Assembly (NCBI GenBank): GCA_026168455.1
Contig: CM047431.1
Location: 63,522,887-63,586,886 of the forward strand
Reading direction: 5' to 3'
Source of the DNA: Theocolax elegans
Lineage: Eukaryota > Arthropoda > Insecta > Hymenoptera > Cerocephalidae
DNA length: 64,000 nucleotides
Under the pieces are notes generated by a model that was not told where the DNA came from, did no database searches, and saw only the letters and a program-made list of their open reading frames with translations. This document shows positions 33,914-44,744 of this stretch, in pieces (position 1 is the first letter of the stretch; each line of letters starts with the position of its first letter). Position numbers and translations under genes: made by a program.

Positions 33914-36472
33914 ATGAGCGTACATCGTTTAATCTAGCAATATACCATGGGTCTGTAATTACTTCGAACGAGGCAATCTCTTCTTCGTCGGGGTCTGGGT
34001 TGACGGCACGAGAAAGCGCGTCCGGGACATAGTGTAAGGCTCCTTTCTTATGCACTATTTCAAAGTCCCAGTGCTGCATTTCAAGTATCCATCGTGCCAA
34101 CCTACCCGACGGCTCCTTGAGATTTTTGAGCCATATGACAGCACTATGGTCGGTCACAGCCGTAAATCGATAGGCCTCAATGTATGGTCTCAATCTCTTA
34201 ATAGCCCATATGAGAGCCAAGCATTCTTTTTCCGTTGTCATGTAATTACGTTCAGCGCGATTTAATAATCGGCTGACGTAGACAATCGGATGCTCGAAAC
34301 CCTCGTCGTCCAGTTGCGTCAACACCGCACCTATTGCTAAGTCACTAGCGTCACTTTGGACGGTAAATGGCTTAGAAAAGTGTGGACGGGCTAATACAGG
34401 CGCTTCAGCTAACGCAACTCTAAGCTGACAGAACGCCTCCTCCTGCTCCTCGCCCCAATCCCAAGCCTGGTCTTTACGCAGCAACTTGGTAAGGGGAGCT
34501 TTACTGTCAGCTTCTCGATTAATGAATCGAGAGTACCAGCCTACCATCCCGAGAAAGGATCTCAGCTGTTTGACATTACGAGGAGTAGGGTAATTAAGGA
34601 CTGGAGCGACTCGTTCCTCGTCAGGCCTCAAGCCGTCCGCGTCCAATTTGTACCCAAGCAACGTTACGCTGGAACAACAGAACTCACACTTCTCTCGATT
34701 CACTTCGAGTCCAGCGTCATTCAACGTCCTTAGTACGTATTCGAGCCATTTTAGATGGTCCTCAAAAGTTTCGGTAATGACGATCAAGTCGTCTAGATAA
34801 CCAAACACATGAGGTTCCACCTTAGGCCCGAAAATTGCATCTATAAGCCGTGCAAAGGTCATAGGAGCATTCATGAGGCCAAAGGGCATTCTCGTGAACT
34901 GCCACAGCTCCGACCCTGGTACAGCAAATGCAGTATAATGCCGGCTCGTCTCGGCCATTAATATTTGGAAGTACGCTTTCTTAAGATCAATTTTTGATAT
35001 ATACCTTGCATTATGCAGCTTATCCAATATGGTATCCATATTAGGAATTGGATAAGAATCACGGTTTGTGACTGCATTAAGGTCTCGAAAATCGATACAG
35101 AAGCGATAACTTCCTTCGTCCTTGCGGACGATGACCGGAGCAGCTGACCAATCACTCGCACTCGGTTCAATAATGCCCTTGTCAAACATCTTTTTGACCT
35201 CACTCTGGGCAAATTCGAGGACCTTGGGAGACATACGTCTTGGCTTATGACGAACCGGTCTTGCACCAGGCTCAACCTCTATGTGGTGCTCCGTTAACGT
35301 CGTAAAGCCGTGGACGTCTCCCGAGGGCAAGAGTAGGCTTTCAACTAACTCTTTGACTTGTTTCCGCCGGTCGTCCTGTATCTCAATTATACCCTCACAT
35401 TCAGCGGAAATCCTCGAATCGATGTCATGAGATGTATCTCTGACGAAGTGTCTCCAATCACTCTCGCCAATACGCCAAATAGCTTCGCCTAATTTGACTT
35501 CCATATTCCAATGTTGTAAAAAATCCATACCGAGAATGATGGAATGCTCAATATTCTCTACAATTCTCAGTTGGATATTGCCATCAAGGCCTTCTACACA
35601 GAATAGGATGTCAATTAGGCCAAGGACTTTAAGTGCTGGTCCAGCCACACCTTTCACGATAACCTTGACAGGTCTCCATTTAAACTTGTACTGTTCGACA
35701 ACATCTGATCGTACAAGAGAGACCATGGCGCCAGGATCGAAAAGTGCTTTAAAGTCCTTTCCACCGAGTCGTACCAAAAAGAATAGCCGGTTATCCGATT
35801 GGATTCCAGCAATTATCTGATCGGTTTGACTATCGTCGTTAGGAGTCGATGCCGTGTGCGTCATTTTAGACGTACTTGGTACGGCATCTGCCCCCCCCCC
35901 CTGAACTGTACTTCTCGGCAACGAGTATGTACGGTTCATGTTATGCACACCATCGACAACTACCTTCTCCACCAAGGGCTCGTTGTTGAGGACAATTTCC
36001 TTCTTCACCAAGGGCTTCTTGTCCTCTTTACTAGGTGTGTCACAACGGGGTGACGATGAGCAACAACCAAGGTCGTTCACTCCGATGGTGCTAAGCGGCT
36101 GAGATAACGATCTCTTTACACCTTCTTCACCAATAATATCTCTGCTATCAGAGTATATTTGCCTTTGGAGTTCCTTAGACCAATCTTTAGCCTCACGCTT
36201 TTGTTGGTCTAATAAGGTTCCTTGTTCTGTTTTACCTTGCAAAGCTCGGGTGGGATTGACAGGTTGTGTTCTAAGAACTTTTCCATCTGTCGAATCCCCA
36301 GAACGTTTAGGATCCTTACACTCAGACTTACTTTCAACACCAACTTCGGTCTGAGAGGGAATTTGATCTCCGTTAAGGACTTTAGAGAAGTCAGCAAATG
36401 ATTTGCTAGACTTCTTAAAGAGTTTAGAGGGTTCTCCAACCTTAAACTCTTGCCCTTGTAAACCATGCGGTT
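33897..36472 (-). CDS. pol: Gypsy pol: protease, reverse transcriptase, RNase H (integrase missing)
   Basis: The frame is open from the gag stop region, in the -1 frame relative to gag, which is how Gypsy pol is usually reached by ribosomal frameshift; no slippery heptamer could be named. Counting from about 36242: an aspartic protease motif with flap-like context near residue 167 reads LFDPGAMVSLV, with DPG in place of the usual DT/SG. Reverse transcriptase shows FCIDFRDLN, SKIDLKKAYFQI, MPFGLMNAP and catalytic YLDD near 482. RNase H shows SDASDLAIG near 630, the TEKECLA glutamate, TDHSAV and PDALSR near 742. The reading ends ...VRSWMAKC then TAA, the last residues being read from LTR DNA. 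No HHCC finger or DDE integrase follows, so the element cannot integrate alone. The protein would copy element RNA in cytoplasmic particles. Confidence 0.9.
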
Positions 36473-36475
36473 TAC

Positions 36476-39268
36476 TTACTGCAGTGCAGGGCGCCCGGGG
36501 CAGCTCGGGTGCCCTGCGTTCAGGTTTCCCACGTTTTGAAGGAACCTGACGCAGTTAGGACATGTTTGGAGTGTAACGCCACTAGTTCCACACAGCTGGC
36601 ACTCCTTTGCTACCAATTCGGTAGAGCACTGCTCAGCGGAGTGCCCAATGTTTCCGCATCGATAGCATGTTCGGCTCGGGCAATCCGACGACCTATGATC
36701 GACTTTTTGGCATGTGAAACACACGCCGACAAAGTTGGTGCTCAGGTTCGTTGGATTTACTGCCGTCACCTGTGGTTGCACATACCTCACCAGGTTTTGT
36801 GCCATTTGTGGGACAAAAGCATTTTGCTGGGGCAGTTGAGAATTCGTCAAAACACGTCTTTCTCTTTTGCCCGAGCTTTGTTTTTGTTGCCCAGGTGACT
36901 GTTGAGAAACAGGCACGTACGATACGGATTTCGAATTGGGGGCATTCACTCCATTATTCGATTTGCCGTGTCGTTTCTGAAAACTATTAGCGACGTTGGA
37001 AGTACCGTACACAGCGGCTGCTTCGTATTCGCTTGAAGAAGAGTTTGGCGAGTTTTTCGCACTTTTCTTGCTCTTCTTCTTAATAGTTTTCTTAGACGAC
37101 TGTTTATCCGAATGAGAAGACTCATCCTTACTCTTTTCGGTAACAGTCGCCACTTTACCCGAAACTCGTGCTGCACCACTCTGTTTCGGGAAAGTTTCTG
37201 GTACGAGCTTCTCGCGCTTAACGTTGAAACTAGAGAATTTCGTGTCCCATGTTAAATGCTGCTCGTACTCTTTACCGTAGCTTGTCAAATCAGAGAAATT
37301 CCTGATTTGTCGTACTGGTATGTACCTACGGTAATCTGGCCTCATCTGCGAGTAGGCCATCTTCACCTGTTGTTCTAATGAGGGAGGGCATTTAAACTTA
37401 TTTACGATCGCTCTAAAACAGTTCAAGAACGTCGTAGCCTTTTCTCCCTCATTTTGTGTTCTTGATCGAAGTTCCATGAGTAAATCTTCGTCATTTATTA
37501 TACGGCCATACTCATTTAGGAACTCGATCTCAAAATCACGCCAATCTCGAAGAGATGGCTGAAGTGTTCTATACCAGAACAGAGCTGATTTTGAGAACAC
37601 ATTGGGCAGGGCACTGAACATCCTGCGATCTGAGAACTCGTTGTCATTTCTGAAATCGTGCAAACGGTTCAGAAACTCTTCCGCGTCCTTTTTGGTCTCA
37701 CCATCAAAGGACATGTTCCAGATGCGCAGCTCTCGTGCGCACCCTGTCCGATCGTGCGTTCGGTTATCGTCTTCACGATACCTTGGTCTGGCTTCGTAGG
37801 ACTCTCTTTCCCGACGGTCGTCTCTATTATCCGTCCGGGAACTCCTACGCCTGCTGATAGAAGGATTCCTATTCTCTTGTCGGCCTTCAGCCGCCCTACG
37901 AGAATCGGATCTCCTACGAGCAGGTTCGCGATCAGACTGATACCCATCGGACAAATCCGTCTGAGTACACTGATCGCAAGTGGCCACCGCACGTTTCTCT
38001 CGAGGCGTTTCTCTACGTCTGTCCGACCTCTCTTTGTGACCTTGCTCCGGAATTTCCGTCTGTGCTCGGTCGTCGAGTTTACGGTTGGACTGACGTTTAT
38101 GAGTACGTCTCTCCGTACAGCTATCATGACGTTCATCGTTGCTTGAGGCTCTACTCACAGAACGATGGTGTCGTGAATTTCTGGTTGGAGTCGTGTACTC
38201 ACGCCTCTCTCTTCTATCTTGTCCCTCACAAGTCTTAGAAGAGGTCTCACGACGTCTCTGTTCAAACCTCGGTTTTTCGTAAGATTGAACACTGACGTCA
38301 TTAGGAAGGTCATATCCATTCCTATCATCAACAAGTTGACGTTGGGTTGTATTAGCTTCGGGTTGCCTGTTGTCATATTGTCTGGAGGTGTATCCTCGTG
38401 ACGTACGACGGTCGGCTTCCGCCTGCGAACCCAAGTCAAAATGTTGTGTTGGCACTTCACTCTCTCTAGTGCCAAGATGTCCGCTGTTTCTCTGCTCTTC
38501 AATTGGGAGGTAATGTGCGGGTGCATAAAAACCTCCGAGTTGAGCAGTCGTCACTGTCGTAACCGTCGACGTAGTGGTTGTGCACGAGGTTGCAGCCACC
38601 GAAACAGGAATATAAGGGATTGCAGTCGTGGTCATGTTTGCTCCCAGTACCTCATCAAACCGTTTAGGTATAGCACCTGTTGATGCCAACCTCGGGCTTT
38701 CTGCAGTACTCATTGGCGAGTTTCTAGACAGACCACTTGGTGACTGAGCTCCACCTTCTTCAGGGATAGGTGCTCTGTCACTTGCAACCCTTTCGCGATC
38801 CGACATTTCGGACTCGCAGGAAACTTCCGTTCCTGATGGGACCACACTCCCTTTCCTGGAACGAGGTTTCCTAATTTCCCATAGTTCCTGACATACTAGA
38901 GGTTTATGTGCAGGCTCTGCCCTTACATTCTCATCGTATTCAGGGAACCATGGTATTTCCAGATTAATGTCTACACATCTTATCCGGTGACGCAAAAGGC
39001 GTTCGCGGCACTCCGCCTCTTCACCATTTGCGTTTAAACTTAGATGCTCCAATTGGGCATACACTGCCTCAATCGGTAGCTTCTTAGTTTCCCGACGAAT
39101 ATCCCTAGCTATGCGTGATTCACGCATAAGCTGGGCCATTCGGGCTTCATAGCTGCTGGCCATTATTTTTTTGACCAGCAGCAGCCGACGTGTTACGTCG
39201 GGAGAAGTACTCTCAACCGGGATTTCAGATGAAATCCCTAGTGTTTCAAATACTTCGGAAGTATCCAA
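36476..39268 (-). CDS. gag: Gypsy gag, 930 residues, intact
   Basis: Starts MDTSEVFETLG. The first ~500 residues are hydrophilic and arginine-rich (many RRE, DRR and SRR runs), probably disordered. A retrotransposon gag domain spans residues ~511-650 (RELRIWNMSF at its start, SALFWYRTLQ and WRDFEIEFLNEYG inside, MRPDYRRYI at its end). A Lys/Ser-rich linker follows, then CCHC-type knuckles from residue ~846: CFTCQKVDHRSSDC, CYRCGNIGHSAEQC and a variant CQLCGTSG...CPNC. The stop TAA is at 36476-36478, with pol open one frame back across it. Gag packages the RNA and builds the particle. It is long for Gypsy gag because of the arginine-rich N-terminus. The complete frame supports recent activity. 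Confidence 0.9.
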   Translation of the reverse strand: MDTSEVFETLGISSEIPVESTSPDVTRRLLLVKKIMASSYEARMAQLMRESRIARDIRRETKKLPIEAVYAQLEHLSLNANGEEAECRERLLRHRIRCVDINLEIPWFPEYDENVRAEPAHKPLVCQELWEIRKPRSRKGSVVPSGTEVSCESEMSDRERVASDRAPIPEEGGAQSPSGLSRNSPMSTAESPRLASTGAIPKRFDEVLGANMTTTAIPYIPVSVAATSCTTTTSTVTTVTTAQLGGFYAPAHYLPIEEQRNSGHLGTRESEVPTQHFDLGSQAEADRRTSRGYTSRQYDNRQPEANTTQRQLVDDRNGYDLPNDVSVQSYEKPRFEQRRRETSSKTCEGQDRRERREYTTPTRNSRHHRSVSRASSNDERHDSCTERRTHKRQSNRKLDDRAQTEIPEQGHKERSDRRRETPREKRAVATCDQCTQTDLSDGYQSDREPARRRSDSRRAAEGRQENRNPSISRRRSSRTDNRDDRRERESYEARPRYREDDNRTHDRTGCARELRIWNMSFDGETKKDAEEFLNRLHDFRNDNEFSDRRMFSALPNVFSKSALFWYRTLQPSLRDWRDFEIEFLNEYGRIINDEDLLMELRSRTQNEGEKATTFLNCFRAIVNKFKCPPSLEQQVKMAYSQMRPDYRRYIPVRQIRNFSDLTSYGKEYEQHLTWDTKFSSFNVKREKLVPETFPKQSGAARVSGKVATVTEKSKDESSHSDKQSSKKTIKKKSKKSAKNSPNSSSSEYEAAAVYGTSNVANSFQKRHGKSNNGVNAPNSKSVSYVPVSQQSPGQQKQSSGKRERRVLTNSQLPQQNAFVPQMAQNLVRYVQPQVTAVNPTNLSTNFVGVCFTCQKVDHRSSDCPSRTCYRCGNIGHSAEQCSTELVAKECQLCGTSGVTLQTCPNCVRFLQNVGNLNAGHPSCPGRPALQ

Positions 39269-41940
39269 TTTTCAATTGGAAATTATTTTATTGGACTCAC
39301 CACAATAAAATAATTATTACTCCCAACGAGTAAAAAAAAATTTGGTGTCGGCTTAATTACAATAAATTGTAAAAATGCACCGACTAGTGTACCAACAAAA
39401 TTAATTCACTTAATTAAAATCCAAAAGATTTTCTTTAAAAGGAATTTATTTCGTCCTTAGAAGGACAAAATAATTAAATTTCGTTGGTTAAAGTTGTGGC
39501 AAATCACACACTTAACACTTGTACCAAATTAAAATTAATTATTTAACTTACTCACAAGTCTAAATAATTAATGTTTATAATAGTGTCTTGTGACTCACAC
39601 ACACCAAGACTCTATACAATTGCTTCTGCAAGCAAAAATAATTAATTATTAACAAAAAGAAATCTTTAAATTATTTCAATATCGTCGGTAATTTACCAGT
39701 AATGGTAAATTTAACGATTTCCCAAAATATCTCTCTCACCAGTTATAATCCAAAAGATTCCTCACTGGCGAAAAGAATTTATTTTGTTATGGAAAATGAA
39801 ATAATTAAAGTTTCAATCTATTAATAAATACAAAACAACAAATTATAAAGGAAGAAAAGAAAAGAAAAAAAAATTAAATTATTTATCTCGCTAACGAGCC
39901 TAAATAATTAATTTTAAAATTAATATAAAAATAAATATAGTGTCTTGTGATTCACACACACCAAGACACTATTTATTATTTTGCTTTTCCAAGCCCAAAA
40001 CAACAAAAAAAAATTTCCTTTATAATTTACACTACACTACAAACACAAATTTAATTAAATTATTTCAACAATAGGGGTATTTACGAAATGTTGTAAATCC
40101 CGTATGGTTTGCAACAAAAATAATTATTTCACTAATTGTCGTCCCAAACAACAATTTTTTCAGCGAAATATACTTATTTTATCCTAAAAAGGACTAAATA
40201 AATAATTTATGTTGCTACCAAGTTGAAATAATTTATATTTCCTTTTTTTTTTTTTAAATAAATTGAACGAAAAGGAAATGAAAATTTAATTATTTAACTT
40301 GCCAACAAGTCTAAACAATTAAATTTATACACCGAATTAATTTACTCTAACACACCAAAAAAAAATTATAACCAATTATTTAACTAACAAACAAGTCTAA
40401 ATAATTGGCAAAAACGTGTGGAGATATAATTTAAACACACAAGAAAAGAAAAGAAAGTTTTTTACATATATTAAAATTTCACAACAAATAACGAATACAA
40501 AATATTAGGTTAAATGCCGATCATCAAAATACATGCAAAAAAAAATTCTTTTTTAACTATTTAACTCACTCTCGAGTCTAAATAATTATATTTTACAACT
40601 CTCGTATCTTTGCGGAACAATCACACAAAGATACTTAACATTAATTGTTTAACTTGGAAAAAGTCTAAACAATTAACACGAGTTATAAAAAAAAAACTTT
40701 TCTCACACTCAAAATTTACAAAAATATATTACAAGTATCGTGAACAGTAATACTCAATAAATACAAAATATTAAATTAAGTAATTACTGTCAGACAATTG
40801 TAATAAAGATAATTTTAATTATTTTACTCACACACGAGTTTAAATAATTAATCTTACAACTATTGTAACTTTGCGGCTGATTCACACAAAGTTACTTAAT
40901 GTTAATTATTTAACTTGCAACAAGTCTAAATAATTAACAAAAGTTGCAAAATATATTTTATATACACAAAAATTTATACGTATATTATAAAAATAAATAG
41001 TAATAAATAATATATACAATTACTAAATTATAATTACATATAATATATATATGTCAGGGAGGGGAGAAAGCAACAACAATTTCGCTCTCGAACTCAAAAA
41101 AAACCAATTGAATTGCCGCGTCCCGTATATAAAGAAAAATAAAATTGTTTAAAATTTTTCTTAAAAGGGAGGAGGGGTGGGGCAACTACCTATCCCGAAA
41201 GAATCTATTTTAACACACTCTCACACCAATAATAAAATAGATTCTACACGGGAACGAATTTATTTTATAAAGTTGGATTAAAATAATTCACCGCAGTGGT
41301 TTCTCTCGGCGAAACCAGCTGCAAAGATTTAATACGCGAAAGGGCTAGGCGATCGCGCTATCTCTCTCACTCACACACACCGTATAGCCCGCCTAGCACC
41401 TAACTCCGATTCCCCGCGACTAGGGATTCTCTCTCTCACTCCCACTCGCGGGCGCAATCGTAGAGAGCCGACGATGATCGGCTCTCGCGAAGTCTTTCCC
41501 GTGCGCTGTTCGGGGGGGATTCTCGCTGCCCGCGATCCGCGGCGCAAGCTACTCTCTCCCTACTTTGCCGCTCTCATACAAGCTAGGCAAAGTTCTCCCG
41601 CCAAGCTTACGATCGAGAGAGACCGATCTCGGTGAGATCGGGCGCTTCCGGCTAAACACGGTCGCGCGCGAACTCTCTCTCGATATACCGGTGTATACCT
41701 CTCCTCGGATACCCGAGCAAGAGGGGGAATACTCCGGTATAGAGACGCGTCTCACACGCCGTCTCTCGCGCTCTCTCTCTCTCTCTCTCTCTCACTAACT
41801 CGAACTACTCACTCTCTCTCTCTCTCTCTCTCTCTCAAACCTCAACCCGCTCACGTTTCGCCGCGACACTTCTCGCGCGCGAAAAGATGGCCGACAAACT
41901 TGCACTTTAATTTAAATTCGGTGAGGACGAACCGAAGGTC
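39269..41940 (-). other. Long non-coding Gypsy leader with repeated hairpins
   Basis: About 2.7 kb between the primer-binding site and gag, with no long ORF. Type 1 hairpins, outer stem TTAATTATTTA/TAAATAATTAA with a short inner stem, lie at 39535-39571, 39876-39913, 40284-40324, 40372-40408, 40554-40590, 40641-40676, 40814-40852 and 40901-40938. Type 2 hairpins lie at 39583-39610, 39938-39971, 40604-40634 and 40865-40895, each with a CACACA-containing loop. Stems differ between copies but remain paired: CCAATTATTTA/TAAATAATTGG, TTAATTGTTTA/TAAACAATTAA, ACTTG/CAAGT, ACTC/GAGT, GTATCTTTG/CAAAGATAC, GTAACTTTG/CAAAGTTAC. The part from 41340 to 41940 is GC-richer, with CT microsatellites at 41767-41836. 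A role in packaging, translation or dimerisation is possible but unproven. Confidence 0.8.
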
Positions 41941-41955
41941 ATGTCACGGTCGCCA
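41941..41955 (-). promoter_or_regulatory. Primer-binding site
   Basis: Sense strand TGGCGACCGTGACAT, two bases inside the 5' LTR. It begins TGG as expected for pairing with a CCA tRNA end. The same start is recalled from Gypsy families primed by tRNA-Arg (mdg1, 412). Aligning it to this species' tRNAs would settle the primer. Confidence 0.75.
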
Positions 41956-41957
41956 TT

Positions 41958-42983
41958 TATGACGTAGTATTCGCGAACCCGGTGATTTTAATTAATTTTA
42001 ATAATTAAATTAACCGTTGGGCCGCGTTGCCCAATACCGCGCACACAATTATTTATTTATTTATCAAACTGCGGGCTGTCGCCAGGAACGCGAGTTCGCT
42101 GGGACGTACGGTATGGAGGATTCGGGCGATCCTCCTTGCCTCGACACGATCTATGAAAATTAAAGGATGTCGGCGGGAGCGGGGAGAATACAATAAACAC
42201 ACTCGGTTAAAATAAAATGAATGAAATATTTATTTTCTATAATTTAACATTTGGCCATCCAGGCCGTGTGCCGCGACAATAGTCTTACGCGCGGGCGGAA
42301 GTATCGGGAGTCAACCGGATCGAGATCCTCGCCTGCGGTTGACTCCTTCCTGAACTCCGCTATTCGGGTACCGGCGTACCCGAACACACTCCCGATGTAC
42401 ACACGCACATACACTCGGGGTAAGGGGGGAACGCGCGGTAATGTAAGTAGACTTACCGGGGTGCGCCCCGTGGATGGCCCAGCCGATCCTTGTCCCTTTG
42501 TCCTCCTGGGCAACGGAGGACGACGTCGACTGCGGTGGTGGAAGGCGACCCTGTGCCGCGGCGAGTGCCTCGCGAACCGCGTCCACACTCACTCAACACT
42601 TCCCGTCCTTTACACACACACCAAAACACTCGCGGCTCACCTCGCGAGGATGCTCCGGGTAACCGATGGCTTTTGCGCCTCACGCGCCTTGTTACCAGAA
42701 AACTTTCGAACGGTCCGGATAAGTTTGTCCGCCTCGAGCGGCGGATCGGGACGTACTGATTAGGCAATTGCCTAATTTCGAAAAAGGGATGAGAGTGGGA
42801 AACACACACACACTCTCGCGCTCTCATCCCTACGTACTATTGCGCGCGTAATTGTACATTTGATCGACGTAAACAATTGTCGTCGGTTGGCCTTGACATA
42901 CCAAAGGCTCCGACGACTTACATTTAACAGGATTTTAAATATTCTATTCGTCGTGAATAGATTGTGTGACGATTTCCGTCACA
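41958..42983 (-). repeat. 5' LTR of the Gypsy element, full length
   Basis: 1026 bp; in sense direction it begins TGTGACGGAAATCG (42983) and ends ...TACTACGTCATA (41958), where the other LTR keeps ...CCACGTCACA. It contains a hairpin GGGATGAGAG...CTCTCATCCC at about 42786-42829. The outer flank ATAT matches the duplication at 33607-33610. Open frames on either strand between 42244 and 42830 run through this LTR and are not supported as genes. Confidence 0.88.
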
Positions 42984-42987
42984 ATAT

Positions 42988-43440
42988 GAATATATATGTA
43001 TGTATGTATGTGGGTGTGTGTGCGTGCGGCGGAATATTTATATAATATATATATACATATTTTAAAACTGTTTTTTCAAGAATACATAATATATGTATTT
43101 TTTCCGTGCGCAAAAAAAAAGTTGTGAACATAACATGAAAGAATGTGTATTTGTTTACTCATTCTTGATAAAACTCATAAAATTTTTTAACGTATACTCA
43201 ATAATAATAACGGATCTAAAATTCAATGTAATGCTTTAAATACAGATGCAAAATTGTTCGAAGATGAAATAAATATTAATCAAGTATAACATACACTTTT
43301 CCAAATATCCATATGATACATACAATGGGTTAAAAATTAAATATATTAAATTATTGTATTTTTAAGATAATTCTATTATAAACAATTAAATATATTAATT
43401 ATTGCATTTTTAAGATAATTCTATTTTTATACTTATTTAT
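42988..43440 (-). repeat. Repeat X copy 5 (3' part) with TG tract and CGGCGG edge
   Basis: TATG/TG repeats (42995-43024) lead into CGGCGGAATATTTATATAAT and then, from ~43063, the X end in reverse: TTTTTTCAAGAATACATAAT, TTTTTTCCGTGCGCAAAA, and so on to about 43440. The same run, inverted, stands at 47320-47740. The two form an inverted pair around the second Gypsy remnant. Confidence 0.75.
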
Positions 43441-44175
43441 ATTTTAATTACACCTTTTTATAAGTAATTTATACTCCATAATAGTTTTCTGCAATTGAAA
43501 GTACTTAAATCAAAAACACCTTTCAAAAAGGTGTCAAAACCCGCAAGTATATGTGTTATTCTAATCAAACTTTGAAAATTGTTATCTGATAAATAAAATT
43601 GTTATCTGTCTGATAAATTTTAAAGTATAAGATAAAAATATCTTTGATTCTAATTCCCATATTTTCTCTACTTATTTATATTTTTATTACACCTTCTCTA
43701 TATCTAACTTATATTCCATAATATTTTTCTGCAATTGAAAGTATTCAATTCGAAAACACCTTCCAAGAAGGTGTCAAAACCCGCAAGTATTGTGCTATTC
43801 TAATCAAACTTTGAAAATTGTTATCTGATAAATAAATTCTGCAATTCAATCTGACATTGTTATCTGATAAATAAATAATTTTAATTTCTAACTACCTTAT
43901 TTTATCTATTTCTTTGAATTTTAATGAAACATTTTTATAAATATTACGAAAATTTCGTATAAAAAATTTCTGCAATTGAAAGCACTGAAATCAAACTGTA
44001 ATCGACAAGTATTTTGAATCATGCAAAAATGTCTAACAATCTGAATACAGATTTTTTTTATTAAAAGTATCTTACACTATTATTTTTCATTTCTGGCCCT
44101 CACATGTTTTACAGTAATACATAAATAATATTCTAATGATATTAATTTGTGCAAAATTAATTTCTGCAATACTAA
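43430..44175. repeat. ~240-bp tandem repeat, three to four decaying units
   Basis: TCTGCAATTGAAAG recurs at 43488, 43728 and 43969, and a relic TTTCTGCAAT near 44161. The first two units share AACCCGCAAGTAT and TCTAATCAAACTTTGAAAAT. Each has a hairpin: ACACCTTTCAAAAAGGTGT near 43517 and ACACCTTCCAAGAAGGTGT near 43757, where a paired T-A has become C-G. AT-rich, non-coding. Confidence 0.75.
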
Positions 44176-44430
44176 TAAAATGGACATTTCTTTTTTATTC
44201 TTTTAAATAATAAAATAATACTTGCACCACCGTTGGTTAAACGCTTCATATATGTGTTAATTCTGACTTACTAATGTATTCCTTTACATTTATGAAAGTA
44301 TATAATACCGTGAAGAAACTGTAATGAGTAATAATATATAAATATTGCAATACTATCTGGCAATTTTAATATACTACATCACCAATGATAAAATAGACAT
44401 CATTATTTTTATCTAATAAAGTTCCCAAAA
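44176..44430. other. AT-rich stretch, nothing recognised
   Basis: No gene, repeat or structural feature is supported here. Confidence 0.5.
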
Positions 44431-44432
44431 GA

Positions 44433-44650
44433 GGCCTGCGATGGCTTGTTCGGTAGGGCGACGGACTCGTAATCTGGAGGTCCCAGGTTTGATTCCCGGC
44501 CCCGGCCGATTGATACAAGCACCACTAGCGACTGTATTTTCAACAAGTGCTTTCTTCACCAAGACATCGTATGACCTCCATCGCTGATTAGCAAGTTTTT
44601 CCTAGTAGTTATGCAAAATAATTATTATTTCACTTAACTAAGGATATACA
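44433..44650 (+). repeat. tRNA-derived SINE-like sequence
   Basis: A tRNA-like head at 44433-44508 shows the A box TGGCTTGTTCGGTAGGG, an anticodon-like loop CTCGTAA (would be Thr, CGT) and B box GGTTTGATTCCC. Anticodon and T stems form with a mismatch each. The D stem is poor and the acceptor strands (CCTGCGA and CCCCGGC) do not pair, so it is not a working tRNA. An unrelated body (GATACAAGCACCACTAGCGA...) follows with no intron-like gap. This is the structure of a tRNA-derived SINE. The 3' limit is uncertain. Confidence 0.6.
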
Positions 44651-44744
44651 ATCTACATGATTTTACCAATTAATTAATTAATTAATAAGATAAAAGCTAA
44701 GATGTATGTAATTATTTATAAAATGTAACATCAGTTAATATAGT

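Larger units (their letters stand above)
33611..42983 (-). mobile_element. Young Gypsy-type LTR retrotransposon, integrase deleted
   Basis: 9373 bp on the minus strand, flanked by ATAT (33607-33610 and 42984-42987). Order in sense direction: 5' LTR, primer-binding site, ~2.7 kb leader with hairpin arrays, gag, pol, remnant of the 3' LTR. A deletion removed everything from just after RNase H through integrase, the polypurine tract and the first ~720 bp of the 3' LTR. The shared ~303 bp of the two LTRs differ at only about three bases, and both gag and pol are open, so insertion was recent. Protein motifs and a TGGCGACCGTGACAT primer site place it in Gypsy/Ty3, perhaps near mdg1/412, which use tRNA-Arg. 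Confidence 0.9.

Noticed and set aside
37658..38146. 162-residue plus-strand frame inside gag
   Set aside because: Antisense to the arginine-rich part of gag; its openness follows from that codon composition.
44433..44508. Functional tRNA-Thr gene
   Set aside because: A and B boxes are present but the acceptor strands do not pair and the D stem is poor; a SINE head explains it better.
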